Origin: Mangrovibacter yixingensis
Lineage (GTDB): Bacteria; Pseudomonadota; Gammaproteobacteria; Enterobacterales; Enterobacteriaceae
DNA length: 64,000 nucleotides
Direction: 5' to 3'
NCBI RefSeq assembly: GCF_020523985.1
Contig: NZ_JAIVKM010000003.1
Location: forward strand, 248,001-312,000
Shown here one piece after another: positions 8,862 to 17,360 of the stretch (position 1 is the stretch's first letter; each line of letters opens with the position of its first letter). Under the pieces are notes generated by a model that ran no database searches, was not told the origin of the DNA, and was given only the letters and a program-made list of their open reading frames with translations. A program made the position numbers and the translations under genes.

Positions 8862-10367
8862 TTACTCATTAATCCGCGGGTGCTGCTGAACCAGTTTTGT
8901 CCGTTTAAGCTGGAGTTCAGCGATTTCTGCATCGATTTCCTCAATTTTCTGCTCAATGTTATCGTGGTGCTCTTTGAGGATCTCTTTTGCTTCCTGAATA
9001 TCCGATGCCGCAGGCGTTGCGCCTTTCAGTGGCAAATTCGCCGTTTCTTTCATTGCCAGCCCGGTAATAAGCCCAATCACAGCGATCACCATCAAATACC
9101 ATGCTGGCATCATCAGGTTACCTGACGTTTCCACCAGCCAGGCGGCAAGTGTGGGAGTCAGGCCAGCAATCAATACCGAGATATTAAAGGCGCTGGCAAG
9201 GGCGCTGTAACGAATATGGGTGGGAAACATTGCAGGTAGTGAAGAAGCCATCACCCCGGTAAACGCATTCAGGATAACGGCCAAAATCAACAACCCGGCA
9301 AAAATTAACCCAATCACATCACTATTAATCAGTTTAAACGCCGGAATCGCCAGGACTAATAAGGCAACACTGCCGCAAATTACAAACGGGCGGCGCCCAA
9401 ACCGGTCGCTGAGTAACCCCATTACAGGCTGTACAAACAGCATCCCAATCATGATGGCGATAATAATCAACACACCATGGTCTTCTGAATAATGCAGGTT
9501 GTGGGACAAATAGCTCGGCATATAGGTCAGCAACATGTAATACGTCACGTTGGTCGCAATAACTAACCCAATACACGCCAACAGACTGCGCCAGTGTTGT
9601 GTTGCTATTTCTTTAAATGAAATCTTCGGCCCTTCCTGCAATCCCTGGCGATCCCCTTGTTCAAGCTTATCGACGTGTTGCTGAAACGCGGGGGTTTCTT
9701 CCAGGGCATTTCTCAGATACAAACCGATGATTCCAAGAGGCAATGCCAGGAAAAAGGGCAAACGCCAACCCCAGGCCATAAAATTATCCTGGCCAACAAC
9801 TGCGGAGATAAGTACCACCAAACCAGCGCCCAACACAAACCCGGCTATCGACCCAAAATCCAGCCAGCTCCCCATAAAACCACGCCGCCGGTCAGGTGAA
9901 TATTCGGCAACAAATATGGAAGCCCCGGTATATTCTCCACCAACCGAAAAGCCTTGAGCCATTTTGCACACTAACAACAGCACAGGAGCCCAGATACCAA
10001 TCGTTTCATAACCCGGAATTAAGCCAATCCCGAAAGTACTGAGCGACATAATCACAATCGTAATTGAGAGAATCTTCTGGCGGCCATATTTATCGCCCAG
10101 CATCCCGAAGAACAACCCACCGAGTGGGCGAATTAAGAACGGAACAGAAAATGTCGCTAACGCTGCTATCATCTGTATACCGGGGCTGGCATCCGGGAAA
10201 AAGACCTTACCCAGCGCATAAGCAACAAAGCCGTAAACACCAAAATCAAACCACTCCATAGCATTTCCTAAAGAAGCGGCGGTAATGGCTTTACGTAATT
10301 TAACGTCATCAATAATAGTGACATCACTCAGGGCGATTGGCTTAATTTTTTTCCTTGCTCGAATCAT
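8862..10367 (-). CDS. proP: Proline/glycine betaine-H+ symporter ProP
   Basis: A 501-aa major facilitator superfamily symporter that imports proline, glycine betaine and related osmoprotectants. The sequence follows E. coli ProP through its whole length, including the segments SLGNAMEWFDFGVYG and GGEYTGASIFVAEYSPDR. The C-terminus (about 470-501, with EIDAEIAELQLKRTKLVQQ) is the ProP coiled coil that tunes osmotic activation. The start at 10367 is six bases after an AGAGG ribosome site and gives almost the E. coli length (500 aa); a longer open reading exists upstream but does not fit the family. Confidence 0.97.
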   Translation of the reverse strand: MIRARKKIKPIALSDVTIIDDVKLRKAITAASLGNAMEWFDFGVYGFVAYALGKVFFPDASPGIQMIAALATFSVPFLIRPLGGLFFGMLGDKYGRQKILSITIVIMSLSTFGIGLIPGYETIGIWAPVLLLVCKMAQGFSVGGEYTGASIFVAEYSPDRRRGFMGSWLDFGSIAGFVLGAGLVVLISAVVGQDNFMAWGWRLPFFLALPLGIIGLYLRNALEETPAFQQHVDKLEQGDRQGLQEGPKISFKEIATQHWRSLLACIGLVIATNVTYYMLLTYMPSYLSHNLHYSEDHGVLIIIAIMIGMLFVQPVMGLLSDRFGRRPFVICGSVALLVLAIPAFKLINSDVIGLIFAGLLILAVILNAFTGVMASSLPAMFPTHIRYSALASAFNISVLIAGLTPTLAAWLVETSGNLMMPAWYLMVIAVIGLITGLAMKETANLPLKGATPAASDIQEAKEILKEHHDNIEQKIEEIDAEIAELQLKRTKLVQQHPRINE

Positions 10368-10807
10368 TGACATCCTCTTTTTTTTATTAACTATTTTCCT
10401 CTTAAAGGCAGGTTTTAAAAACCTGTATTCGGGAACGATTACTCGCTTATCCCTGGCATCACACATACAAGTGGATGTGTTATAGAATAGCAGATTCATC
10501 GATTTACATTTTTCTGCTTATTATGTAAACAAAACAATTAACAACCAACAAAAATAAACAATTAAAACAGTAATATAAAATCATATCTCAAAAGCAAAAA
10601 ACTGACTTCAGCTGATTTTTATTACTAAAAATCAGTGCAATCTTAAACACCCTATTAAATTAAGGGTTTTATTCTAAAAAAATACAGAATACAGACTATA
10701 CAAAATCAGAATTACACGCCTGCCCCAATGGCGAAAAACGGCTGTTTTCATCCCTGTTAATTCAGAACGAAACGAATACCAGGCAAGCCCTGCATTCTTG
10801 AGTATCA
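10368..10807. other. AT-rich upstream region of proP without a gene
   Basis: About 440 bases, strongly AT-rich next to the proP start, with no coding pattern. It presumably holds the proP promoters, which in E. coli respond to osmolarity through CRP, Fis and RpoS. I could not pick individual sites with confidence. Confidence 0.4.
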
Positions 10808-10984
10808 GTGCAGCACCAACCCGGTATTAAGCAACTCCCACTGCTTTATTCACACCCGTTTGGGCGGGCCGGGCTGGGAGGCCTTCGTGCAGCCTATGGC
10901 ATTGCACACCAGTGGTTACTGGGCAGAATCCGTTTTATTGATGGCAGCGATTTTTCGCCAGAAAACGAAGCATTGAAGGAATAA
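10808..10984 (+). pseudogene. Possible 58-codon remnant or small ORF, unrecognised
   Basis: A GTG-initiated reading frame of 58 codons, from shortly after an in-frame stop to TAA at 10984. Codon content looks more coding-like than the AT-rich flank (contains HPFGRAGLGGLRAAYG and ends FIDGSDFSPENEALKE). There is no clear ribosome site, so it could be the 3' end of a decayed gene. I do not recognise the family. Confidence 0.25.
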
Positions 10985-10992
10985 GAGAAGAA

Positions 10993-11022
10993 AACCCGCT
11001 ACCGGCATACCGGTGGCGGGTT
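10993..11022 (-). terminator. Rho-independent terminator of the orphan binding-protein gene
   Basis: A 13-bp stem with one mismatch (AACCCGCTACCGG / CCGGTGGCGGGTT) and a CATA loop, followed on the minus strand by TTTTCTTCTC. It lies seven bases beyond the stop codon of the gene it should end. Confidence 0.8.
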
Positions 11023-11028
11023 AGGTTA

Positions 11029-12165
11029 TCAGGGCTGGTAAATCAGGTTAATCGGCGCATCAGGCAGGTGCGTAAAGTGAGTCACGATATAGTGGTAATC
11101 GGCTGTTGGGTCGATACCTTTCATCGCTTCCGGGTAGAAAATCTTACCCAGGATCTCCAGCCCAATAATGTTCCATGGGTGGTTATAGAAGTGGTGGTAA
11201 ATCCCTGCCACATGCCCGGCCTGCACAGCCGGAATACCGGCAACGGCATTGCGTGCCAGTAAAGCATCAAACTTGGTTTTAATAGCTGCCCGGTCTGTAT
11301 TGTAACCAAACGGGATTAGCGGGTTCTGCGCATTACCACGTTTGGAACCCGTCATCAGGTAAAAATCCGGTTTCATGGCAATAATTTTTTCCGGGTTAAT
11401 ATACCCACTGGCTCCCGTTAACAACGACGAGCCAATGTTACGCCCACCCGCAGCTTCCACCAGCCCACCCCAGCCATTGTGCCCATGGGTAAAGCAGCAA
11501 GCTCCGGATGTGCCGCCAATACCGGCAATAGGTTCAATAAAGACTTCGGGTTTCTTCTTTTGTACGGCAACAATCTGCTGGAGTTTAGCCAGGCGCTGTT
11601 GGTAGAAGTCAGTATAGGCTTTCGCCTGTGATTCCCGGTTCAGCACCTTGCCTAGCAACGTAATACTGGGCAGTGTGTTTTGCACCGGGTGCAATTCGTA
11701 ATCCACAAACAACACCGGAATATGCAGCTCTTTTAAACGCCCCAGCACACCGGTTTGTTCCAGTGCAGGCTTTGCCCGCAACTGAGCAATCATCAGATCC
11801 GGCTCACTGGCAATTACCGTTTCATTATTGACTTCACCCTGGTCAGAAAAACCCATATCCGGAATTTTTTCTGCAGCAGGCCAGGCCTTACGCAGAATAT
11901 CCCAGGTTTGTTCATCCTGTTTTTTTAACAAGTTATTCCAAGCGATGACCCGGTGAAACGGGTTATCCCGGTCCAGCAAAGCCAGCGCCATCAGGTCGCG
12001 CCCATCCTGCAAAATAATATGTTGCGGTTCATGGTTCAGTACCACTGTACGGCCATCAATATCTTTTACGGTGAGCGGATATTGCGTGGCAATCGCCGCA
12101 GCAGGAAGCAACAATATCGCCACAAAGCTACTGCGCAGTAGCCGGCCAGCCCATTGTTTAATCAT
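11029..12165 (-). CDS. Orphan ABC-type periplasmic binding protein, class III (iron/siderophore/heme type)
   Basis: A 378-aa binding protein of the FepB/BtuF (TroA-like) fold: signal peptide about 1-26 ending AIA, then a start typical of iron-complex binders (YPLTVKDIDGRTVVLNHEP), a long linking helix, and a second lobe containing GYINPEKIIAMKPDFYL. No permease or ATPase gene is adjacent, so it must work with a transporter encoded elsewhere, or serve another role. A Fur-like box (12 of 19 consensus positions) lies upstream. The middle segment GGTSGACCFTHGHNGWGG has an unusual Cys-Cys-x-x-His cluster that could take part in ligand binding. Ligand unknown. Confidence 0.8.
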   Translation of the reverse strand: MIKQWAGRLLRSSFVAILLLPAAAIATQYPLTVKDIDGRTVVLNHEPQHIILQDGRDLMALALLDRDNPFHRVIAWNNLLKKQDEQTWDILRKAWPAAEKIPDMGFSDQGEVNNETVIASEPDLMIAQLRAKPALEQTGVLGRLKELHIPVLFVDYELHPVQNTLPSITLLGKVLNRESQAKAYTDFYQQRLAKLQQIVAVQKKKPEVFIEPIAGIGGTSGACCFTHGHNGWGGLVEAAGGRNIGSSLLTGASGYINPEKIIAMKPDFYLMTGSKRGNAQNPLIPFGYNTDRAAIKTKFDALLARNAVAGIPAVQAGHVAGIYHHFYNHPWNIIGLEILGKIFYPEAMKGIDPTADYHYIVTHFTHLPDAPINLIYQP

Positions 12166-12232
12166 ATTCAGTCACTCATCCCTTAAAAAGGTGTACTCAC
12201 ACCTGTAACCCCATTAGCTGGGAAATACAAAT

Positions 12233-12251
12233 TAGAATGAGAAGTGTTATC
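12233..12251. promoter_or_regulatory. Candidate Fur box upstream of the orphan binding protein
   Basis: Read on the minus strand this 19-mer (GATAACACTTCTCATTCTA) matches the Fur consensus GATAATGATAATCATTATC at 12 of 19 positions, 67 bases before the ATG. That is within the range of real boxes but also within chance in AT-rich DNA. Confidence 0.4.
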
Positions 12252-12336
12252 ACAATGAGTGCATAACCGTAAAGAAACTTAAGGAAAGTCTCATTATCTG
12301 TTGAGTGATTGTTGAAGTAGGGTCGGGTTTGGGTAA

Positions 12337-13032
12337 TCAGGATAATGAAATATCGGAAAATAAATTCCCGCCCGGCAATATGCGGATAAACTTCTTATGC
12401 AAATCAATCTGCCGTTCATCACAGAGCAACTGAAACGCACGGTTAAGCGTAGACAAAGACATGCCAAGCAGTGCAGCAAGTTCTTTCTTGATAAGCGGCA
12501 GGCGTACATAACCATTGCCTGTTGGTGCTATACCACAAGACTGCCACCACATTTTTAAAAATGCAGCCAGGCGTAATTTTGCCTCAGGTACCATCAGGCA
12601 CTCTTCCCAGTGTTGCTTGCTGGAAATAGTGCGAGAAAAAACCTTAAGTATTTGCAGTGTGAAATCTGGAATAATCTGGCTCAAATCATATACTCGGCCA
12701 ATTGCTAACTGGCAATATTCTACTTCTGTTGCACAAACCGCCGAGTAAGAATAATACCCTTGAGAAAAATCCCCACCAGACAATAACTGACCAGGAAAAA
12801 CCACACCACGAATATTGCTATTTTCATCGCACAGTTTAACCACACCTTTTTTCAGCACAGAAAGTGATTTAAATTTTTGTTTATACTCAAAAATATAAGT
12901 ATTCCTTCGTGCTACAACTGCTGCCTTAAGGCTATCAACAAACAGCGGCTCGTGACGAGAGCTATTCACTGAGCATATTTCACCAAGAGCGCATTTTGTT
13001 GCGTATTGGCAGGAGGGATGAATAATAGACAT
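12337..13032 (-). CDS. FNR/CRP-family transcriptional regulator with a cysteine cluster
   Basis: A 231-aa regulator: N-terminal Cys cluster, cyclic-nucleotide-type beta barrel (about 25-115), dimer helix and C-terminal helix-turn-helix (about 180-210, KKELAALLGMSLSTLNRAF). Cys8, Cys14 and Cys20, together with Cys107 in EVEYCQLA, match the positions of FNR's [4Fe-4S] ligands (Cys23-x5-Cys29 spacing kept; the central Cys aligns with FNR Cys122). An oxygen- or redox-sensing cluster is therefore plausible but unproven. The helix LNRAFQLLCDE differs from FNR's ETISRLLGRF, so the target site is probably different. The ATG at 13032 is chosen because AGGTG lies seven bases upstream. It lies upstream of the orphan binding-protein gene on the same strand. 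Confidence 0.8.
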   Translation of the reverse strand: MSIIHPSCQYATKCALGEICSVNSSRHEPLFVDSLKAAVVARRNTYIFEYKQKFKSLSVLKKGVVKLCDENSNIRGVVFPGQLLSGGDFSQGYYSYSAVCATEVEYCQLAIGRVYDLSQIIPDFTLQILKVFSRTISSKQHWEECLMVPEAKLRLAAFLKMWWQSCGIAPTGNGYVRLPLIKKELAALLGMSLSTLNRAFQLLCDERQIDLHKKFIRILPGGNLFSDISLS

Positions 13033-13199
13033 AATTAGCACCTGAAATAACAGGTTACTATCATAATAAAGCTATATTATTTTTTCATTTTAAAATCACC
13101 AGGATTAATCCACCCAGCATTATTAATTTAAAGTTATTTATAATTATTCAGGCATTAGCACCCTGTGCGGTTACAGGCTTATATGTTAATAATAACGGC

Positions 13200-13919
13200 T
13201 CAGCGAACCAGGAAAACCACATATCCCCGAAACCATGCTGAATCGCGAACCTCACCAGGCACACTTCCCCAGCGCCCGTTTTCAACCAGGCCAATGCGGA
13301 AAGGAATATGCAGCCCTTGCAATGCGGGTAAATAGCGTTGATAGCCAGGCACCGTGCGCCTTCCCTGATATGTCTGCACCACAATTTCATCAATCGGTAA
13401 CTGGTTTAGTTGTGCCACGCTTCCCGTTTGAGCCCAGTCCAGCAGACCGGTAACGCCTAAAGAAAAATTCGCGGGCATTTGGTTGCGAACACGCTGCAAA
13501 AATTCGCCATATTCAGCTAAACGCCCGGTTGCGGCATCAAAATCCAGTTGCAAGCCCACGACAGTATTCCCGGCCTTCTGCCAGCGCACCAACAAGTTAA
13601 CCATGCGGCCAATTTGTGCATCAGGCACCGCCAGTGTTTCCAGGCGGACAGTCAGCCAAATATTTGGCACTTTCAGGTGGGAGACAGGCTGCCCCTGGCG
13701 CATAAAAACCGCGTTTCCGTGCAGGTTTAATACCTCGCCCTGGTGGAGATACAAGGTGCGAATGGCAGGTAACCCACCCGGTAAACGCCTGCCCGACCAC
13801 AACCAGAATGCATCATAGTGGCTGGGGGCAACTGTGTCTGGTGCTGCTGAGGACTGAGCCACAGGGAGAGCCCCCAGCAGAAGCCCGGTTACCAGTAATA
13901 GCGCAGCTGTTTTGCCCAT
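13200..13919 (-). CDS. DUF3142 domain protein, exported
   Basis: A 239-aa protein with a signal peptide (about 1-26, ending SSAA) and a body resembling DUF3142 proteins, with a likely TIM-barrel-like core: AFWLWSGR near the start and VVGLQLDFDAATGRLAEY in the middle. The function is not known. Its start lies 31 bases inside the end of the 724-aa gene, so the two are translationally coupled and probably work together in the periplasm or at the cell surface. Confidence 0.7.
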   Translation of the reverse strand: MGKTAALLLVTGLLLGALPVAQSSAAPDTVAPSHYDAFWLWSGRRLPGGLPAIRTLYLHQGEVLNLHGNAVFMRQGQPVSHLKVPNIWLTVRLETLAVPDAQIGRMVNLLVRWQKAGNTVVGLQLDFDAATGRLAEYGEFLQRVRNQMPANFSLGVTGLLDWAQTGSVAQLNQLPIDEIVVQTYQGRRTVPGYQRYLPALQGLHIPFRIGLVENGRWGSVPGEVRDSAWFRGYVVFLVR

Positions 13920-16063
13920 ATATTCCCAGGGTAATCACGATGAAGCTGATTAAACCACTGCCTGCGCTGGGCTTTACTCACATCCTGGCCGCCACAATCG
14001 TTATACCCTGAAGGGGCGTAACACATCACCGCCCGGTAAAGCGCAAAGCTTTTATCTTCCGGCTCACTGTTTGGGTTGTTAATCACCTGGCGGTAAAGCG
14101 CCATACGGTCAGGCTGGATGACGGGTTTTTGGCGTTCTATTGCAGTATCGAGCCCTGCATTACCACCACTTTCTGGCCAGGTATTAATTTGGGCGTTTGT
14201 GGAACGGATAAATTCCCCCAGGCAGTTCAGGCTGTGACTACCCGACGGGGATTGAGCCAGCGACTGAACCGTATCGTGCAAAGGGTGGCAGTAATAGCCC
14301 GTTTCTGCTGTTTTCCCATCCCAGCCAAATTGAGCCAGCGAAACATCACTGAAATCGTCGCCTCCAGCCGGGTGAGCAATGTTATTTTTCAGCGCGATAT
14401 CTGCCAGCCAGGCAGAATAATCATGGGCCATCAAATCACGCATCAGCAAAGTATGTAACGCAATAGTGCGCTCATCATCATTCATTCCTTTGCTGACTTG
14501 TTGGCGAAGTAAATCCGGTGAGGCCAGGGTTTTTAGCACCAGTGAACGGTAGCGCAGGTTCGTTACCGGGCTACCTGCAGCAAACAGGCGGCCGACATTT
14601 TGTTGTTCCACTTCAACCGCAGCCACCTGTGCTTGCAAAAATGCCCGACGTTCCCCATTTTGGGTATGCGCCAGCAAGCTTTTCCAGTGCGCCAATGCCT
14701 GGGGCCACTGTTTTAACGCCATTTGCGCATAGCCATACAACACCTGCTGGCTGAAGCCGGGCAAATCATCATCACTGACCTCAGCCTGCGGTGTTACCGC
14801 TGCTAACACTGCCTGGTAATCCTGCTGCTGCCAGTACAACCAGGCAATATGCAAATAGTCGCCCAGAGGTTGCCTGCCAGCCTGGTTAAACAATAGTTGC
14901 AGTTCTTTAAGAGAATCGGCGGTAATTTTCGGGCCAGAGCTACTTGTACGATAGTACTCACGCAAAAAACGCAGCGACTGAGTGAAAGAGAGTAATGGCA
15001 TTTTGGCATCCGACACAAAATCGTTGTCAAACCCCAAACCATAGCTGTCACGGCTCAAAAACTTGCTGTCTGTTTCGGCGACAAGGTTCTTCAGAGAAGT
15101 GGCATCCGGAGCATGCATGAGTGCTGTTTCATACTGTGGGCCAAGCACTGGCCAGTCTTGTAAGTACCATGCAATACGCCGTTGTAACCCCACAGCGGAA
15201 TCTCTATACACCCCATTCGGCCATGCCGCGAGGTAGGCCTGAACATACTCCAGAGCCTGGTGAACCTGTTGCTTATTCACACTTCGGGCATCAAACATGT
15301 CGTATTCATCTTGTGCAGACTGGGTACTCATATTTAATGCTGTGCGAATTAGCATGTAGCTGGCCGCCTGCGCAACCCACTGCTGCGGGTTTTTCGCTAA
15401 CTGGCTGAACGTGTTCAGGGCAACAGAATAATTCCCGTAGTAAAAAGCGCGGGCAGCAGATAAATAACGGTAAAAAGCCCCGGCGGCAGAGTCTGGTGCC
15501 CAGGTGGCACTCCCCACATGGTCATTGCTGTCTACAGCATTCCCTTCTGCCAGCAATGCCAGGCGAATTTGGGCCAGTGCTTTGCGCTGCTCTGCCGTCA
15601 ATGCGCTTTCTGACTGTAAAGCCGCAATGAATGAGACAGTAGATGCAATTGAGTTAGACACGAAGCGGGTATCCAGCTCGTCCGCTTCTGGCACATTGAG
15701 TGTTTGACCAGGTATACCCAACGCGGCCAACTGGTTTTTTAATGCAGAAAGCGCGGTATCTTCTGGTGCGGCAGTTGGCACACCCACTGATGCATCATAG
15801 TGGTAACCGAAATGGACGTTGCGCACACGGCTGGCATCCAGAGGGAAAGCATACACTGGCAAGGCAAAATGCTTCTCGGCACTCACCAGGCGCAGCAAGT
15901 TATCATTGGTATCGTTATCTACATCCAAAAAAGGTAATCCCTGCAACGGGCAGTACGCCACGCCCCAGGGGCAAGTCCCCTCATCTGAAGATGCCCATGC
16001 TGTTGGCAGGCTGCCAACCAATACCAGTAAAACCGCCCCCAGTTGTAATCCCCTGAAACGCAT
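13889..16063 (-). CDS. Large exported protein of unknown function, repeat-helical
   Basis: A 724-aa protein with a signal peptide (about 1-24, ending AWA). Much of the body is Ala-, Leu- and Gln-rich helix with TPR-like spacing (ALNTFSQLAKNPQQWVAQAA; LAHWKSLLAHTQNGERRAF), suggesting a solenoid. The mature N-terminus contains CPWGVAYCPLQG with two Cys that could form a disulfide, and CHPLHD and CYAPSGYNDCGG near the C-terminus. I do not recognise a named family. The pair with the overlapping DUF3142 gene is its only strong context. Confidence 0.65.
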   Translation of the reverse strand: MRFRGLQLGAVLLVLVGSLPTAWASSDEGTCPWGVAYCPLQGLPFLDVDNDTNDNLLRLVSAEKHFALPVYAFPLDASRVRNVHFGYHYDASVGVPTAAPEDTALSALKNQLAALGIPGQTLNVPEADELDTRFVSNSIASTVSFIAALQSESALTAEQRKALAQIRLALLAEGNAVDSNDHVGSATWAPDSAAGAFYRYLSAARAFYYGNYSVALNTFSQLAKNPQQWVAQAASYMLIRTALNMSTQSAQDEYDMFDARSVNKQQVHQALEYVQAYLAAWPNGVYRDSAVGLQRRIAWYLQDWPVLGPQYETALMHAPDATSLKNLVAETDSKFLSRDSYGLGFDNDFVSDAKMPLLSFTQSLRFLREYYRTSSSGPKITADSLKELQLLFNQAGRQPLGDYLHIAWLYWQQQDYQAVLAAVTPQAEVSDDDLPGFSQQVLYGYAQMALKQWPQALAHWKSLLAHTQNGERRAFLQAQVAAVEVEQQNVGRLFAAGSPVTNLRYRSLVLKTLASPDLLRQQVSKGMNDDERTIALHTLLMRDLMAHDYSAWLADIALKNNIAHPAGGDDFSDVSLAQFGWDGKTAETGYYCHPLHDTVQSLAQSPSGSHSLNCLGEFIRSTNAQINTWPESGGNAGLDTAIERQKPVIQPDRMALYRQVINNPNSEPEDKSFALYRAVMCYAPSGYNDCGGQDVSKAQRRQWFNQLHRDYPGNIWAKQLRYYW

Positions 16064-16233
16064 AATTTTCCCTGTTTTGTTATACCGCCAGCACGTTGTG
16101 TTTACACCATGGTGGCTTTATGCCCGTGGTTACCCTGCCACTGAAAACCGAAAACACCGGGCGATTTATGATTGCCGCGCCGTATAGTGCCAGAGTAACC
16201 CACTGAGACCTATAAGAAATTTCTCACCAAAAC

Positions 16234-16260
16234 AAAAACCACTTGATTAAAAAGGTTTTT
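16234..16260 (-). terminator. Possible terminator after the GNAT gene
   Basis: A 7-bp stem (AAAAACC / GGTTTTT) with a 13-nt loop, followed on the minus strand by TGTTTTGG. It lies about 40 bases beyond the GNAT stop. The stem is short and AT-rich, so the call is weak. Confidence 0.3.
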
Positions 16261-16297
16261 ATTCAATTACGCTGTGGCATAACTGCCGGGTACCGAC

Positions 16298-17110
16298 TCA
16301 ATCAACGGACATTTCATACTGCACAATAGGTAGCGGGCGATATCCGGCACGCACAAACAACGCAGCCAAATATTCAGGCACAGAAACAACCGAGGTGAGG
16401 TGTGGATAATGCCAGGCGAGGGAGAGCAACAATGCGCAGGCTTCCCCTTGCCCACGAAAAGCAGGATCCGTAAAGATAAACCGGAGTTGTGGAACGCCAC
16501 CCAATTCACTCACCACAGCAACCGAATGGCCAAGAACCCAGACTTTGCAAGGCAGGCCGCATAACGTTTCCGGGGCGAGCATCCAGGGAAGACTAACTAG
16601 CCCATCAGCATACACTTTCACCAGCAACAAACGGGGGTCACAAGTTTCATCCAGCTGTTGAGCCCCTGCATTATTGCCTTCATGCGGAGCAATAAACCCC
16701 ATCAGCCGTTGTGTAATCTGAAACCCAAAGGATTGATACAGGCGAATGGCGGGCATATTGTTAGCCAGCACCTCCAGGCACAAAGTACGAGCACCTTGTT
16801 CCCGAATGCCATCAAATAATTTTTCCAGGCACGGCTTCGCAATTTTTTTGCCACGCCACGGCTCTGCTACCGCAAAAGCCGCCAGTCTGGCATGCCACCC
16901 ACGGCGTGCTACCAACCCAACAGCAACCGGTTCACCATTCGCAAGCCAGACTCCCGAATCAGCAAGGCAAACACTTTCAGCGCTGAAACGGCGCGTAAAC
17001 ACCGGTTCGGAAAACGAAACAGGAACGGAATACCCCACAAAGCAGGCATTCAGCAAATCACAAAGCTGTGTGCTGGTCCAGGTACTGGCAGGGCTGAATT
17101 CCGGCTGCAT
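16298..17110 (-). CDS. GNAT-family N-acetyltransferase with two GNAT-like halves
   Basis: A 270-aa cytoplasmic protein. The first half (about 1-145) has an acetyl-CoA site of the usual kind (AEPWRGKKIAKPCLEKLFDG) followed by LEVLANNMPAIRLYQSFGF. The second half (about 150-270) repeats the fold with FTDPAFRGQGEACALLLSLAW. Tandem GNAT proteins often keep only one active site; both halves here retain a recognisable glycine/arginine loop. Substrate unknown. The gene stands alone between the 724-aa gene and pheP on the same strand. Confidence 0.8.
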   Translation of the reverse strand: MQPEFSPASTWTSTQLCDLLNACFVGYSVPVSFSEPVFTRRFSAESVCLADSGVWLANGEPVAVGLVARRGWHARLAAFAVAEPWRGKKIAKPCLEKLFDGIREQGARTLCLEVLANNMPAIRLYQSFGFQITQRLMGFIAPHEGNNAGAQQLDETCDPRLLLVKVYADGLVSLPWMLAPETLCGLPCKVWVLGHSVAVVSELGGVPQLRFIFTDPAFRGQGEACALLLSLAWHYPHLTSVVSVPEYLAALFVRAGYRPLPIVQYEMSVD

Positions 17111-17360
17111 AAGTCAGTTCCTTTGAGTGGAATATAGAGGTGAGCATAAGTCAAAGCCGACCATCTTTCACCCACCCGAATTGTCACTATGCGCAAGCTT
17201 TCTCACTTTTTAATGAAGAGCACCTACCGGTATCCACCTGCCCTTGTATGTTTCAAGTTACTGGTCGAACGGGTAAAAAATCCTGCTGCGTTGTACCTGG
17301 CTTACCGCCAGAGTTAGCTGATTCATTCCCGTTAACAGACCTTAACCCTCACCAGCCTGA

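Noticed and set aside
10368-10499. Extended ProP start at 10499
   Set aside because: AGAGG and the match to the E. coli N-terminus set the start at 10367.
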